Assembly: GCA_026770585.1 (NCBI GenBank) | Contig: MU646351.1 | Coordinates: 120,114 to 148,465 of the forward strand | Source: Baffinella frigidus | Taxonomy: Eukaryota; Cryptophyceae; Cryptomonadales; Baffinellaceae | Direction: 5' to 3' | Length of the DNA: 28,352 bases | Shown here: in pieces, positions 9,769 to 17,836 of the stretch | Numbering within the stretch: position 1 is the stretch's first letter | Layout of the letters: each line of letters starts with the position of its first letter | Notes under the pieces: model-generated | Databases searched by the model: none | What the model saw: only the letters and a program-made list of their open reading frames with translations | Told to the model about the DNA's origin: nothing | Position numbers and translations under genes: made by a program

Positions 9769-12700
9769 CGTGCTCTTGGACTGGGGCAGCCCTCGTGCGC
9801 CACAGTGAGCCATGCCTCGCCCCGCCAGTGCCTATCACGTGCGATGGTTGACGCGTCATCTTCTGACAGTGGTTGGTGCTGGTTGGTGGCTGCAGGTGGT
9901 AGCGGGCAAGACGCACGGCCCCTCGTGCACTTCCGTGGGGGATGGGCTGACGACTGCCTTCGCGGGGCATGAGGCTGAGTTTGTGATCGAGGCAAGAGAT
10001 ATCATTTCCAACCAGCGCGTTGTTGGGGATGACCCCTTTGAGGTCCCCTGCCCGCCCTCCCTCTCTCACTCACTTGCTCACTGACTTACTCACGCAATCA
10101 CGCACACACTCGCTCACTCACTCACTCACTGGCTGGCTGGCTCAGCGACGATCCCTTTGAGGTTTGCCTAGCCTTGGGTGCTGTCACGTGACCGCCACGC
10201 CTGCCACATTTGTAAGCAAGCGGGGGAGAAGGCGGCCTGAACCGGGGAGGTGGCTTGCTTGTTGGCGAGCAGGTGCAAATGGACGGGCCAGCGACGCCCT
10301 CTCTCTCTCGCTCACTCACTCACTCACTTGGCGCGACCTCGAAGAGAGGTAGGCCGGCCTAACTGACTCGCTCATTGCGTGCTGGCTGACAGGTGCAAAT
10401 GGACGGACCAGCGACGCCGCAGATCTCCGTCTTCGATCGCGACGACGGGACCTACCTCGTCACTTACGTCCGCCCCGAAACCCCGAACCCTTGGGCCCTG
10501 GACCCCGATCCCTGAACCCGAACCCCGAAAGGCTCCGCCTCGAGACACCACACATCGCCCCAGCCGGCGTGATTGCTTGCATCTCGCTCTGCCGATCGTG
10601 GACGGCTGACACGCGTGGGAGCGCGTTCTTGCGCGGGAAACCAGATTGCTGTGTCACGCTGGTTGGTGGGCCTCGCAGTGTTTTCTGCGACTGACTGACT
10701 GGCTGACTGACTGACCAGCGATGGGTTCTGCCGAGCAACGACCCTAAGCCCTAAACCCCAACGCAGGTGGTGGAGGCGACAGGATCATACACGGTGCGGA
10801 TCTCGCTGCACGGCCTGGCAATCTCAGGATCGCCGTTCATGCCCACCGTCATGCCCGGACGCGTCGTCGCGGTCCGTTGCCGAAACCCGAAACCCGAAAC
10901 CCGAAACCCTGAACCCTAAACCCTGAGCCATCAACCCCAAAACCTAAACCCTAAATCCACCACCTTTCTACCCACCAGGCAGGCAGGCAGGCTGTCTGGC
11001 TGCCTGCCTGTCTGCCTCGCCCACCACCTTCCCACCACAGGTGTGGTGCTCGGGGATGGAGAGGGGCCTGACCATGATGATAACCTGTTGGTATCGCCTC
11101 GCGTGCAGCCTCGCAAGCATGATGAGCACCGTGTGGTTGGCTGGCGCAGGTGCGGTGGTGATGGCGCCTGATGAGTCCGCATCTGGTGGGTGGTGCCTGC
11201 GGGTGTGGCTGGCTGGCACCCGAGGCTCAGCACCTGTTGGTTGGGTGCCACCTGATCATGACCTGATGTCTGGCGCAGCTGAACATAACCTGTTGGATCA
11301 GGTGCGGTGTTCGGGGATGGGGCGGGGGCTGACGCGCGCCTACGCGGGAGAGGATGCGCAATTCACGATCGAGAGCCGCGATATCAACCGCAACAAGACC
11401 ACCAGCGGCACCAAGCCCTTCCTCGTTTCGATCCGCGGCATCATCTCCCCCCAGGTCAGTATTCAGGCTTCTTGGTTTCGGGTTACCTACCTACCTACAT
11501 TCCTACCTCCCCACCTCCCTTGCTACCAGGGCAGCGCTGCTGGCACTCCGCTGTAGTGGGGGCGACAGACGCCTTGGCACTGTCTCGCTCTCAGCGGGGG
11601 TAGGGGGGCAGCTCCCAACCCCGCTCTCTGCGCCCTCGTCTCACGCGGGTGTGTTGGTGGCAGGTGCACTGCATCCTTGGCGACGAGGGAGAGTTCCACT
11701 ACTCGTACCGCACGGCAAGGGCGGGCACCTACTTCGTCGGCGCCCTCCTCGACGGTGTTGCCGCCTCCCGTGTTGTCTGTCGTGTGACCACCCATGCATC
11801 CACCCTTGCCATTAGCCTTGCGACCAGCCACCCTTGTGACTTGCCTTGCTGCCACCCACCCTTGCCAGCAGCCTTGCGACCACCCATACTCCCACCCCTG
11901 CGACCACCCCTGCGACCACCCTTTCTGCCGTGCTGCCTTGATACCAGCCCCCCCCCCTCCCTCTGGCAGTCACCCCCCGCCCCTGGCCAACCTGCCGAGG
12001 GCTGCTTGCTTCCAGTTGGTAGGTAGGTAACTACCATCCGCGCGGCATCCTCTGACTCGGGCACTCACCCGGACACGGTCCCCAGACCTGGCTGCACCCA
12101 GGTGCTCCCGTGCGTGCTCCGACTACTGTCTTGCTGCGAAACGTTCCAGCTCCCGTTCCAGGTTCCGTGGAACGCGGAATCGCGTGAAGCATAGATGGGG
12201 TGTCTAACGCTATCGCGCGGCAGGCGTGGACATCGGAGGGAGCCCGTTCAAGCTGACGGTGGACCCAGGGCCAACGCACGCGAACGGGTGCTCGGCATCC
12301 GGGCCAGGCATCACAGGTGGCTACACCGGCATGGAGACCTCCCTCGTCATCCAGGTGAGCCCCCGCCTCTCCCCCTGGTTGGTCAGGCGTAGGAATGCTA
12401 CGGCAACGCGCGCACCACCCATCCCATTCGAGCGCGCGGACCACCCATCGCATTCGAGCCTTTCCTCGGCGCAATCCTGCTTCATGCGTACCAGCAAACA
12501 CCTTGAAAAGGAGGGAGCCTCAACATTCTGATACATTCTGATGCCTGACCTCGCTCGGCATCCAGGCGCGGGATTGCTACCCCCTCCGCTCCCGCTTCCT
12601 GCGAGAATCGCCTCTCGATCCTCTTTCCTGAAAGGATCCCCGGACTGTCCGGGTTCCTGAGAGTTTGCAATGGATCCTGGTTGCTGAGAATGTGGCGTGG

Positions 12701-15700
12701 TGATGCAGGCGCGGGACTACTATGGCAACGCGCGGACGACTGGCGGAGACGTGTTCAACATCGACATTGGAGGCACTGCTGCTGCGCGCCTCCGCCTTCG
12801 CGATAACGAGAACGGCACCTACACGGTCCTCCTCTCCCTCCTCACCATCCTACCACCGCCCCTCCCGCCTTGCAAAACCCAAACCCAGAACTCAAAACCC
12901 AAAACCCTAAACCCAAACCCCAAAACCCAAAACGCAGGTGGCATACACTCCCGAGATCGGGGGCGACTACTACATCTCTGTGAAGCACAACGGGATCGAC
13001 ATCCAATCCTCTCCCTTCACCATCTCCTCCGATCCAATGCCAAGGGAGGGATACCTGGAGATGTATCGGAGCATGGAACCGGACTTCGGCCGGAACCTCC
13101 AGGTCCCCCGCTCGAGAACGCTGGAGCACCCTATTTACATGTGGGGTTGTAAGGGTTTGTACCAGGCACGGGCGGATTTGGTCACGTGCCCCCCGGAAAT
13201 TATGTGGGGTACGTGACCAAACCCGGAGGGCTGATTCGAGATGTACCACGGAACCGGACTTCGGGCGCAACCTCCAGGTTGCTCTCCCCGACAACCCACA
13301 CCTCGGAATACAACAAGATTTCTTGAATAGCCCGGGATTGGATAATCCATAGGTCCTACGGTAGGCAATACCGTAGGGACCTAGGGAGGTTCCTACGGAT
13401 AAGGTAACGGAAACTCGGTCAGAATCTGGCCGAAAATGCCTGTGTATCCCGGTGCGTGGTCCCAGCCCCCGCCCCGGCGTGCCAGGCCCTAGCCACTCAC
13501 TCCAGTGGCATCCGCCAGGGGCTGCGGATGCCTCTTTTGCCTGCTCTCACTGATGGATGATTATTTCCCCTTGTGTGCGCCCATGCCTGATGGATGTCTG
13601 TTTGGCCTGCTGAGTGTGTCTCTGTGAGCGTCCCTGACTGACAGATGCCTCGTGTGCCTTTGGTGGGATGGCAGGCGCAAATGCTGGGCAAGTCGGACAA
13701 GAAGGAGCAGCCCAAAGCCTCCAAACGCAAGGTCCTTTCAACACTCCCGTCCTTCCTCCCTCCCTCCTTACCGACGTCTGTCTGGCGTGTACCTCGCGAA
13801 CTGCTGCAACCATCAAGGCGCCATGGGGTTGCAAGACGGGGACTAATTGACGGTGGGGGCTGATTGGCGTTGGCTGGGTGGGTGAGTGGAAGGCCTCGGT
13901 GGCAGTGCGCGCACCTTGCCAGCCGGCTAGCAGGGGGCTGACAGCCAGGCGATTGTCGGGTGGGTGGCAGACGAAGGCTTGGGTAGGCGAAAGCCAGGGA
14001 CGCACACAGCGTGGGTAGTCGAGAGTGTGTCTGGTGCTGGAGGGTGATTGGCGGTGGCTCTTGGCAGACAAAGGCCGCGGGCACGCAGTGGGACCTGCGC
14101 GTGCAGCTTCTCTCCGGCAAGGAACTGCAAGCCAAGGACACTGTCGCCGAGGGCACCTACGGCACGGGCTTCACGCACTCCTCCGACCCCTACGTTGTCT
14201 TCAAGGTGCCGCCACCTCCCGAAGCGGGCCTGAGCTAGTCTACCGTGCGCCTCTGTGACGCCTGATAATTCGTGATCCAAAAGTCTACCGCTCGTATTAG
14301 GTTGTCTCGTCTGCACGCATTCCTCCGATCCCTACGTTGTTTAAGGTGGCGCCCTGTGAGGTGTCCACTTAGTGTGGTCCACTTATGCGAGAGTTGTCCA
14401 CTGACACACCCCAGCCAGGCCGGACAACAACTTCCGAGGCGGGCCTGTTCGATCCTCACTCCCCCTCGGTTCCCTAGATCCGAAGCGAGACTGTGTCCAG
14501 GTGCAAGCACGTGGCAGCAGCACTCTGCGGTGATTAGCACGTGACACTTGACTGGCGTGGCGTGGGGTGGATGGCGTTGCAATCTGCGGCAACCGCAGAT
14601 TGGAAGCAAGACCGTGCGGTCCAACACCCTCAGGCGGTGGTCACTTGCCACTGCCTGACGCGGCGGTGCTTGTTTTCTTACGAGCAGATTGGAAGCACGA
14701 CGGTGCGGTCCCAGTCCGTGGAGACTGGCTGACTGACTGGCATCAGACGGACAGACTGACAGACATGAGTGCTGACTGGCGCGGCGTTGCCACCCGCAGA
14801 GTGGTAGCAAGAGTGCGGTCCAACACCCTCAGGTGCCTGTCACTTGCCACTCACTGGGGCTGCAGTGCTCAACCCTAAACCCCGAATCCTAAAACCTTAA
14901 CCCCTAAACCAGATTGGAAGCAAGACGGTGCGGTCGAAGACAGTGGAGAAGAACCTGAATCCCGAATGGAACGAGGAGATGACGCTTCCCGTCGAAGATC
15001 GGATGATGAAGCTTCTTGTCGAGGTCAGAGACCACCCACCAGACCACCCACCCAACCAAACCTTTGACTTCAATCGCTTCACGCAACGTCACCAGCCAAC
15101 CACCGCCAGCCCTACTCAGTCTGTCTTGTCAGTCAGTCAGTCAGTCCGTGCGACAGTCAGTTAACGAGTCAGCTCAGTCAGTCCGCCGGTGAGGTAGTCA
15201 GTCAGTCCCCCGCCATTCAATGTGACTGACTCACTGACTCACTGACTGAATGACTAACACTGGTTTGATGACTGACAGGTGTACGACGAGGACAAGGACG
15301 ACGAAGATGACATCATGGGCCAGGCCTCTGTCGGCATGCTCGACCTCGTCGAAGGCAACCTTCCTAACCCCGAAACCCTGAACCCGAAACTCGAATCCCG
15401 AAACCCCGAACCCGAAATCCGAAACCCTGAACCCGAAATCCGAAACCCGACACCCTGAACCCTGAACCCTGAACCCTGAACCTTGAACCCTGAACCCTAA
15501 GCCTTCAACCCTAAGCCCTGAACCCTAAATATAGACCATAAACCATAAACGCTTAACCCTAAACGCTTAACCCTGACCCCTAGACCCTAAACCCTGAACC
15601 CCAAACCCCAAATCCTAAACCCTAAACACCTCACCAGGCAAGGCGAAGATGTGCACAGTGAAGCTGCTCGGGCAGGACGGGAGTGGCGAGGGGGAGTATG

Positions 15701-15768
15701 GCGAGGTGTCCATGGTCCTCACCATCGCGCCAGCAAAGGGCTCCAACGACGACAAGATGCTCCGCTGA
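5446..15768 (+). CDS. Filamin-repeat and C2-domain protein (22 exons, 886 aa)
   Basis: Exons: 5446-5548, 5720-6057, 6996-7099, 7380-7443, 7554-7596, 7817-7960, 8450-8557, 8739-8860, 9488-9625, 9896-10042, 10393-10467, 10767-10871, 11302-11454, 11664-11754, 12224-12354, 12709-12825, 12938-13102, 13675-13731, 14068-14205, 14913-15023, 15279-15354, 15638-15768. All phases agree and the sum is 2661 nt with TGA at 15766-15768. Residues 1-172 are Ser/Arg-rich, then charged and probably coiled; 173-291, 292-388, 389-497, 498-595 and 596-693 are filamin repeats; 694-735 is a Lys-rich linker; 736-886 is a C2 domain. Repeats show the family signatures C-S-A-S-G-P-G, a G-x-Y strand, and G-S-P-F before each repeat end. 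Filamin repeats are Ig-like modules of actin cross-linkers and C2 domains bind membranes with calcium, so a cortical scaffold is inferred. No calponin-homology actin-binding domain is seen; upstream exons cannot be excluded. The weakest calls are the start (first in-frame ATG), exon 3's acceptor (7011 is an alternative) and the divergent donors (often GTCCxx). Confidence 0.85.
6058..6995 (+). repeat. Intron 2 of the filamin-like gene: GACT/GTCA repeats, degenerate tandem units, exon-start copy
   Basis: The intron contains (CTGA)n at 6118-6141 and (GTCA)n around 6577-6613, three degenerate copies of a unit beginning AGCTGAGGTGGTTGACG (near 6692, 6745 and 6816), and at 6841-6870 a 29/30 copy of 6981-7010, the stretch covering the acceptor of exon 3 and its first 15 bases. 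A small TTTAGGG-type block near 6450-6483 is antisense to the gene. Confidence 0.75.
7071..8524 (+). other. Filamin repeat 1 (exons 3-7, residues about 173-291)
   Basis: Translated parts in order: TPLVVCVLDRFASGGGLL, then AGQDVSFAIQ joined to TRHETNN, a less typical middle, then GTFVFFYKPMLAGKYLVSVR and DVPGSPF. The split codons across exons 3-4, 5-6 and 6-7 restore the reading frame exactly. This is the most divergent repeat in its middle portion. Confidence 0.75.
7108..7174. repeat. (CCACCCT)n heptamer array
   Basis: About nine perfect copies lie directly after the exon 3 donor at 7100, within intron 3. The unit length equals the telomere heptamer, but the sequence differs. Confidence 0.95.
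8525..9625 (+). other. Filamin repeat 2 (exons 7-9, residues about 292-388)
   Basis: Key segments are EAAFSITSRDQFGNQRSSG, VCFNAKVTDQDDGKYLVRY, GDYYVSIRRDGEPITGSPF. Donor ACCG|GTGCCT and acceptor TCAG|GTGTGC join in phase 0. The intron between exons 8 and 9 holds three decayed copies of the exon 9 start. Confidence 0.85.
9025..9104. repeat. 40-bp perfect tandem duplication
   Basis: The unit beginning GCGGCGGAGTGAGGTTTAGA is present at 9025-9064 and again, identical, at 9065-9104. It sits inside intron 8, directly after a decayed copy of the exon 9 start. Confidence 0.9.
9658..9769. repeat. (GA)n-rich microsatellite in intron 9
   Basis: The run starts about 32 bases downstream of the weak donor CTCG|GTTCGT and occupies half of the 270-bp intron. 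Confidence 0.95.
9896..10871 (+). other. Filamin repeat 3 (exons 10-12, residues 389-497)
   Basis: Key segments are AGHEAEFVIEARDIISNQRV, FDRDDGTYLVTY joined to VVEATGSYTVRISLHG, and SGSPF. Splicing at TTAC|GTCCGC to GCAG|GTGGTG restores the typical Y-x(4)-G-x-Y spacing, which supports that weak donor. Confidence 0.85.
10043..10392 (+). repeat. Intron 10 with copies of both flanking exon ends
   Basis: At about 10147-10163 the intron repeats the end of exon 10 including the donor (real GATGACCCCTTTGAGGT, copy GACGATCCCTTTGAGGT). At 10270-10298 it repeats the start of exon 11 including the acceptor (CAGGTGCAAATGGACGG and onwards, one mismatch in 29). (CACT)n and CTCTCT runs lie around them. 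Confidence 0.8.
10872..11301 (+). repeat. Intron 12 with telomere-like block and a copy of the exon 13 start
   Basis: The block at about 10880-10957 reads CCCGAAA/CCCTAAA on the transcript strand. At 11038-11073 the sequence CAGGTGTGGTGCTCGGGGAT and onwards repeats the acceptor and start of exon 13 (CAGGTGCGGTGTTCGGGGAT). Confidence 0.75.
11302..12273 (+). other. Filamin repeat 4 (exons 13-15, residues 498-595)
   Basis: Key segments are VRCSGMGRGLTRAYAGEDAQ, FTIESRDINRNKTTSG, EFHYSYRTARAGTYFVGALL and IGGSPFKLTV. A Gly codon is split between exons 14 and 15 (GACG|GTGTTG to GCAG|GCGTGG). Confidence 0.85.
12274..13033 (+). other. Filamin repeat 5 (exons 15-17, residues 596-693)
   Basis: Key segments are GCSASGPGITGGYTGMETSL, ARDYYGNARTTGGDVFNI, RLRDNENGTYT joined to VAYTPEIGGDYYISV, and SSPFTI. 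This is the most canonical repeat. It is followed by a linker ending in KKEQPKASKRK. Confidence 0.9.
13103..13674 (+). repeat. Intron 17 with exon-end copy and inverted repeats
   Basis: 13240-13279 repeats the end of exon 17 with its donor (GGAACCGGACTTCGG, then AACCTCCAGGT). An inverted repeat at about 13178-13223 has TTTGGTCACGTGCCCC on the left and its near-exact complement on the right. A second hairpin at 13352-13381 uses the CCTACGGTA core also found in the GGTACC-ended elements. Confidence 0.75.
14206..14912 (+). repeat. Intron 19 with one exon 19 end copy and four exon 20 start copies
   Basis: 14311-14353 repeats the end of exon 19 (CTCCGATCCCTACGTTGT for CTCCGACCCCTACGTTGT). Copies of the exon 20 start (AGATTGGAAGCAAGACGGTG) lie near 14474, 14595, 14684 and 14796. 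The two at 14595 and 14796 also share downstream sequence (CCAACACCCTCAGG, then CACTTGCCACT), so they belong to a larger duplicated unit. A CCCTAAA-type block directly precedes the real acceptor. Confidence 0.8.
15355..15637 (+). repeat. Intron 21, GC-AG, made almost wholly of telomere-like repeats
   Basis: The intron starts GAAG|GCAACC and ends CACCAG|GCAAGG. The body (about 15364-15628) is a run of CCCGAAA, CCCTGAA and CCCTAAA variants in the transcript sense. The GT alternative at 15348 is excluded because it gives a stop in the last exon. Confidence 0.8.
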
Positions 15769-16996
15769 GGTTATGAGGCACGCGGGCCAGGTTATGAGGA
15801 TCTAGCCCAGGACTCGCCGCCGCCGTGAGGGAGAATGTAATTGGGGTGAGCGAATAGGGCTGCACTAGCCTGCTGGAGTAAACATCGGGACTCAAAAGGT
15901 GCGACGTGTGTTGGATGCACATTGCGAGATGGAGGGTGTTGCAGAGAGGAATCCTGCCGAGCGCGACCGCGCACGCCACCGTGTCACGCACAACCCTCAA
16001 GCATACACTGATGTGTTACAGTGTGAGGGACTGTGAGGGACTGTCAGCATCAGGCTGCCGGCCGCGGCAACTTTGTGACAGGGGTTACTCGCGAAGAACC
16101 ACTCAATTCCTTTTTTTACACGCACAGCCCTGGGGTCCTACGGTATGGCTACATATGTAGGAACATATGAGTAACCCTTGTACCCCTGTACACTCGAGCC
16201 TCGGCTACCTCGGCCCCGACGCCCCTACAGGAATTACTCGAAATCATGGATGTGCACCGCCCCTAAGGTGGCTATATGCCCCTAGACAGTGGCCTACATT
16301 TGTACGTTGGGAGCCAAGGGCGGTCCCTCATTTCGAGTACAGGGGTACTTCGCTCTTGAGGAGCCGCCCGCCACCCCCCCCCCCCCAGAACCACCGTAGG
16401 CCCCTAGGTATCGGGCTCCTAGGATGGGTTGCCTCCTTACAGTATCAACGCGGTTTGGATTTTTCTTGCGGCCTCACACAGAGGGTCACGAAAAGATTTT
16501 CGGGCAGTCAGTGCCCGAGTTTCCGTTACGTTGTCCGTAGGAACCCCCCTATGATCCTACGGGTTTCCTACCGTAGGGCTCTAGGTCTTGACGCTTAGGG
16601 TTTATTCAAAATCCCTTTCAAGTCCGCTCTGTGGCTACCGGCCGCGAAACAGATTTATTAAATGGTCTTAAATGACCAATCCCGACAACTACGCTCTAGA
16701 GACCTGAGGGGAGGTAGTCGCAAAAGTCAACTCAGATGTAGCCTGGAGTCACTATGTAGCCTGGAGTCAACTGTTGCCAGAATGTATGGATTTCCGTGCA
16801 TTCTGCCCTTTATATCCTTTAGGTTCTTCGAGCTCCCAAAATAGGCGGACACTGGTTACGGCAACTTTTGATTGCCCTCAACCACGTCCAAAGTAGATTT
16901 GTGATTCTTTTTAGCAGGACAGGAAAAATCTGGGTGTCGAAAAAAAAGGAAAATTTTTTCCTTTTTTTTCTCACTGATCCTGCACACACTCGGCCA
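15769..16996. other. 3' flank of the filamin-like gene and intergenic repeats
   Basis: No gene is supported. A decayed left end of the GGTACC-ended family lies near 16337-16360 and a decayed right end near 16158-16192. Several CCTACGG/CCGTAGG motifs lie between 16380 and 16590. A perfect A/T-rich hairpin (AAAAAAAAGGAAAA with its complement, 16940-16969) precedes the next ORF. No AATAAA-type polyadenylation signal stands out. Confidence 0.5.
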
Positions 16997-17836
16997 ATGA
17001 GGCTCGGGGCGCTCCTTCTGGGCGGTTCCGTACTTTGGGCGCTTGGCATGGGCGCTTCGGTGCCGCTTTTGTTGGGCGCTTGGGTTCTCTGGGCGCTTGG
17101 GTTGGGGGCGTGGGTGCCATCGCTTCTGGGAGTCGGTTTTTTTGTACCCCTTGCCCAGTCAGCGAAAGACTTGTTCGCGGCGGTGCAGTCCGCCGGTGCT
17201 ACGGCGACCTTGGCAGTGTCGTCGCCAGGGGAGCCACAAGCTTCGGTAGCTTCCTCGCCGGGAGAGGAGCCGCAGCATCGCGCAGAGAGCCGCCCCGACA
17301 GGCATGATGATCCGAAGAGTGTCGGTTTCAGCGGCCCACTGCTGCCCCCGCTCCCGCTGGGGCGTGGGCAGCCGAGTCTGCGAGCAGCATGTGAAAATGC
17401 CCTTGCTCGGGGGGCAGCACATGTTCCATCCAAGGAAAGGGTGGTTCGATATCTCGCCTCCCTGTTTTCGTGGAAGCTTTTGCTGGGAGTTTGGGTACTA
17501 TGGACGCTTGGGCTGGTGGGTTGGTTACCGTGGGCGATCGGGCTCGGCGCGTGGGCACCCCTTGCCCAGTCCACGATGGACGTGTTCGCGGCGATGCAGT
17601 CCGAGGGTGCTACGGCGACCGTGGCCAGCGTCGTGGCCAGGGGAGTGACGAGCTTGGACAGCGTCCTGTTCGGGGGGGCGTGGGCGGCTGGGGTGGGGAG
17701 CGCCGGCGACTTCGCTGCCGAAGCGATCAAGCATCCTACGGTCAAGCTTCTCACCAAGCATCTCACGCCCACTTCCATCGCTGCTCCCACGGCCATCGCT
17801 GCTCCGGTATGGCCGTCCCGGCATCATTGTCCGTAG
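16997..17836 (+). CDS. Doubtful hypothetical ORF, hydrophobic with an internal repeat; opposite strand also open
   Basis: From the ATG at 16997 the plus frame encodes 279 residues. They start with a signal- or membrane-like segment (MRLGALLLGGSVLWALG), followed by two similar units containing WVLWALGLGAWVP / WVLWTLGLVGWLP and PLAQSAKDLFAAVQSAGATA / PLAQSTMDVFAAMQSEGATA. The minus strand is open over the same stretch (17796-16819) and reads as an Ala/Pro/Ser/Thr-rich repeat. The two frames are in register so that third codon positions coincide, which makes either a possible shadow of the other. Differences between the two DNA repeat units (about 17149 and 17558) do not concentrate at third positions, which argues against selection on either protein. 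No family is recognised. Confidence 0.3.
   Translation: MRLGALLLGGSVLWALGMGASVPLLLGAWVLWALGLGAWVPSLLGVGFFVPLAQSAKDLFAAVQSAGATATLAVSSPGEPQASVASSPGEEPQHRAESRPDRHDDPKSVGFSGPLLPPLPLGRGQPSLRAACENALARGAAHVPSKERVVRYLASLFSWKLLLGVWVLWTLGLVGWLPWAIGLGAWAPLAQSTMDVFAAMQSEGATATVASVVARGVTSLDSVLFGGAWAAGVGSAGDFAAEAIKHPTVKLLTKHLTPTSIAAPTAIAAPVWPSRHHCP

Larger units (their letters stand above)
14068..15768 (+). other. C2 domain (exons 19-22, residues 736-886)
   Basis: WDLRVQLLSGKELQAKD, then SSDPYVVFK joined to IGSKTVRSKTVEKNLNPEWN, then LLVEVYDEDKDDEDDIMG match the C2 core (S-D-P-Y-V, N-P-x-W-N-E, V-x-D-x-D-x(4)-D-D-x-x-G). Acidic residues at 759, 775, 821, 823 and 828/829 sit where C2 domains bind calcium. 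The last intron must use a GC donor (GAAG|GCAACC): the nearby GT donor would run into a stop. The last exon adds GKAKMCTVKLLGQDG and a charged tail. Confidence 0.9.

Noticed and set aside
9568-10069. Several long minus-strand ORFs over the (GA)n tract
   Set aside because: They are Ser-Leu repeats from the microsatellite, opposite well-supported filamin exons.
12842-13294. 150-codon minus-strand ORF
   Set aside because: It is the antisense shadow of exon 17 and its telomere-like intron.
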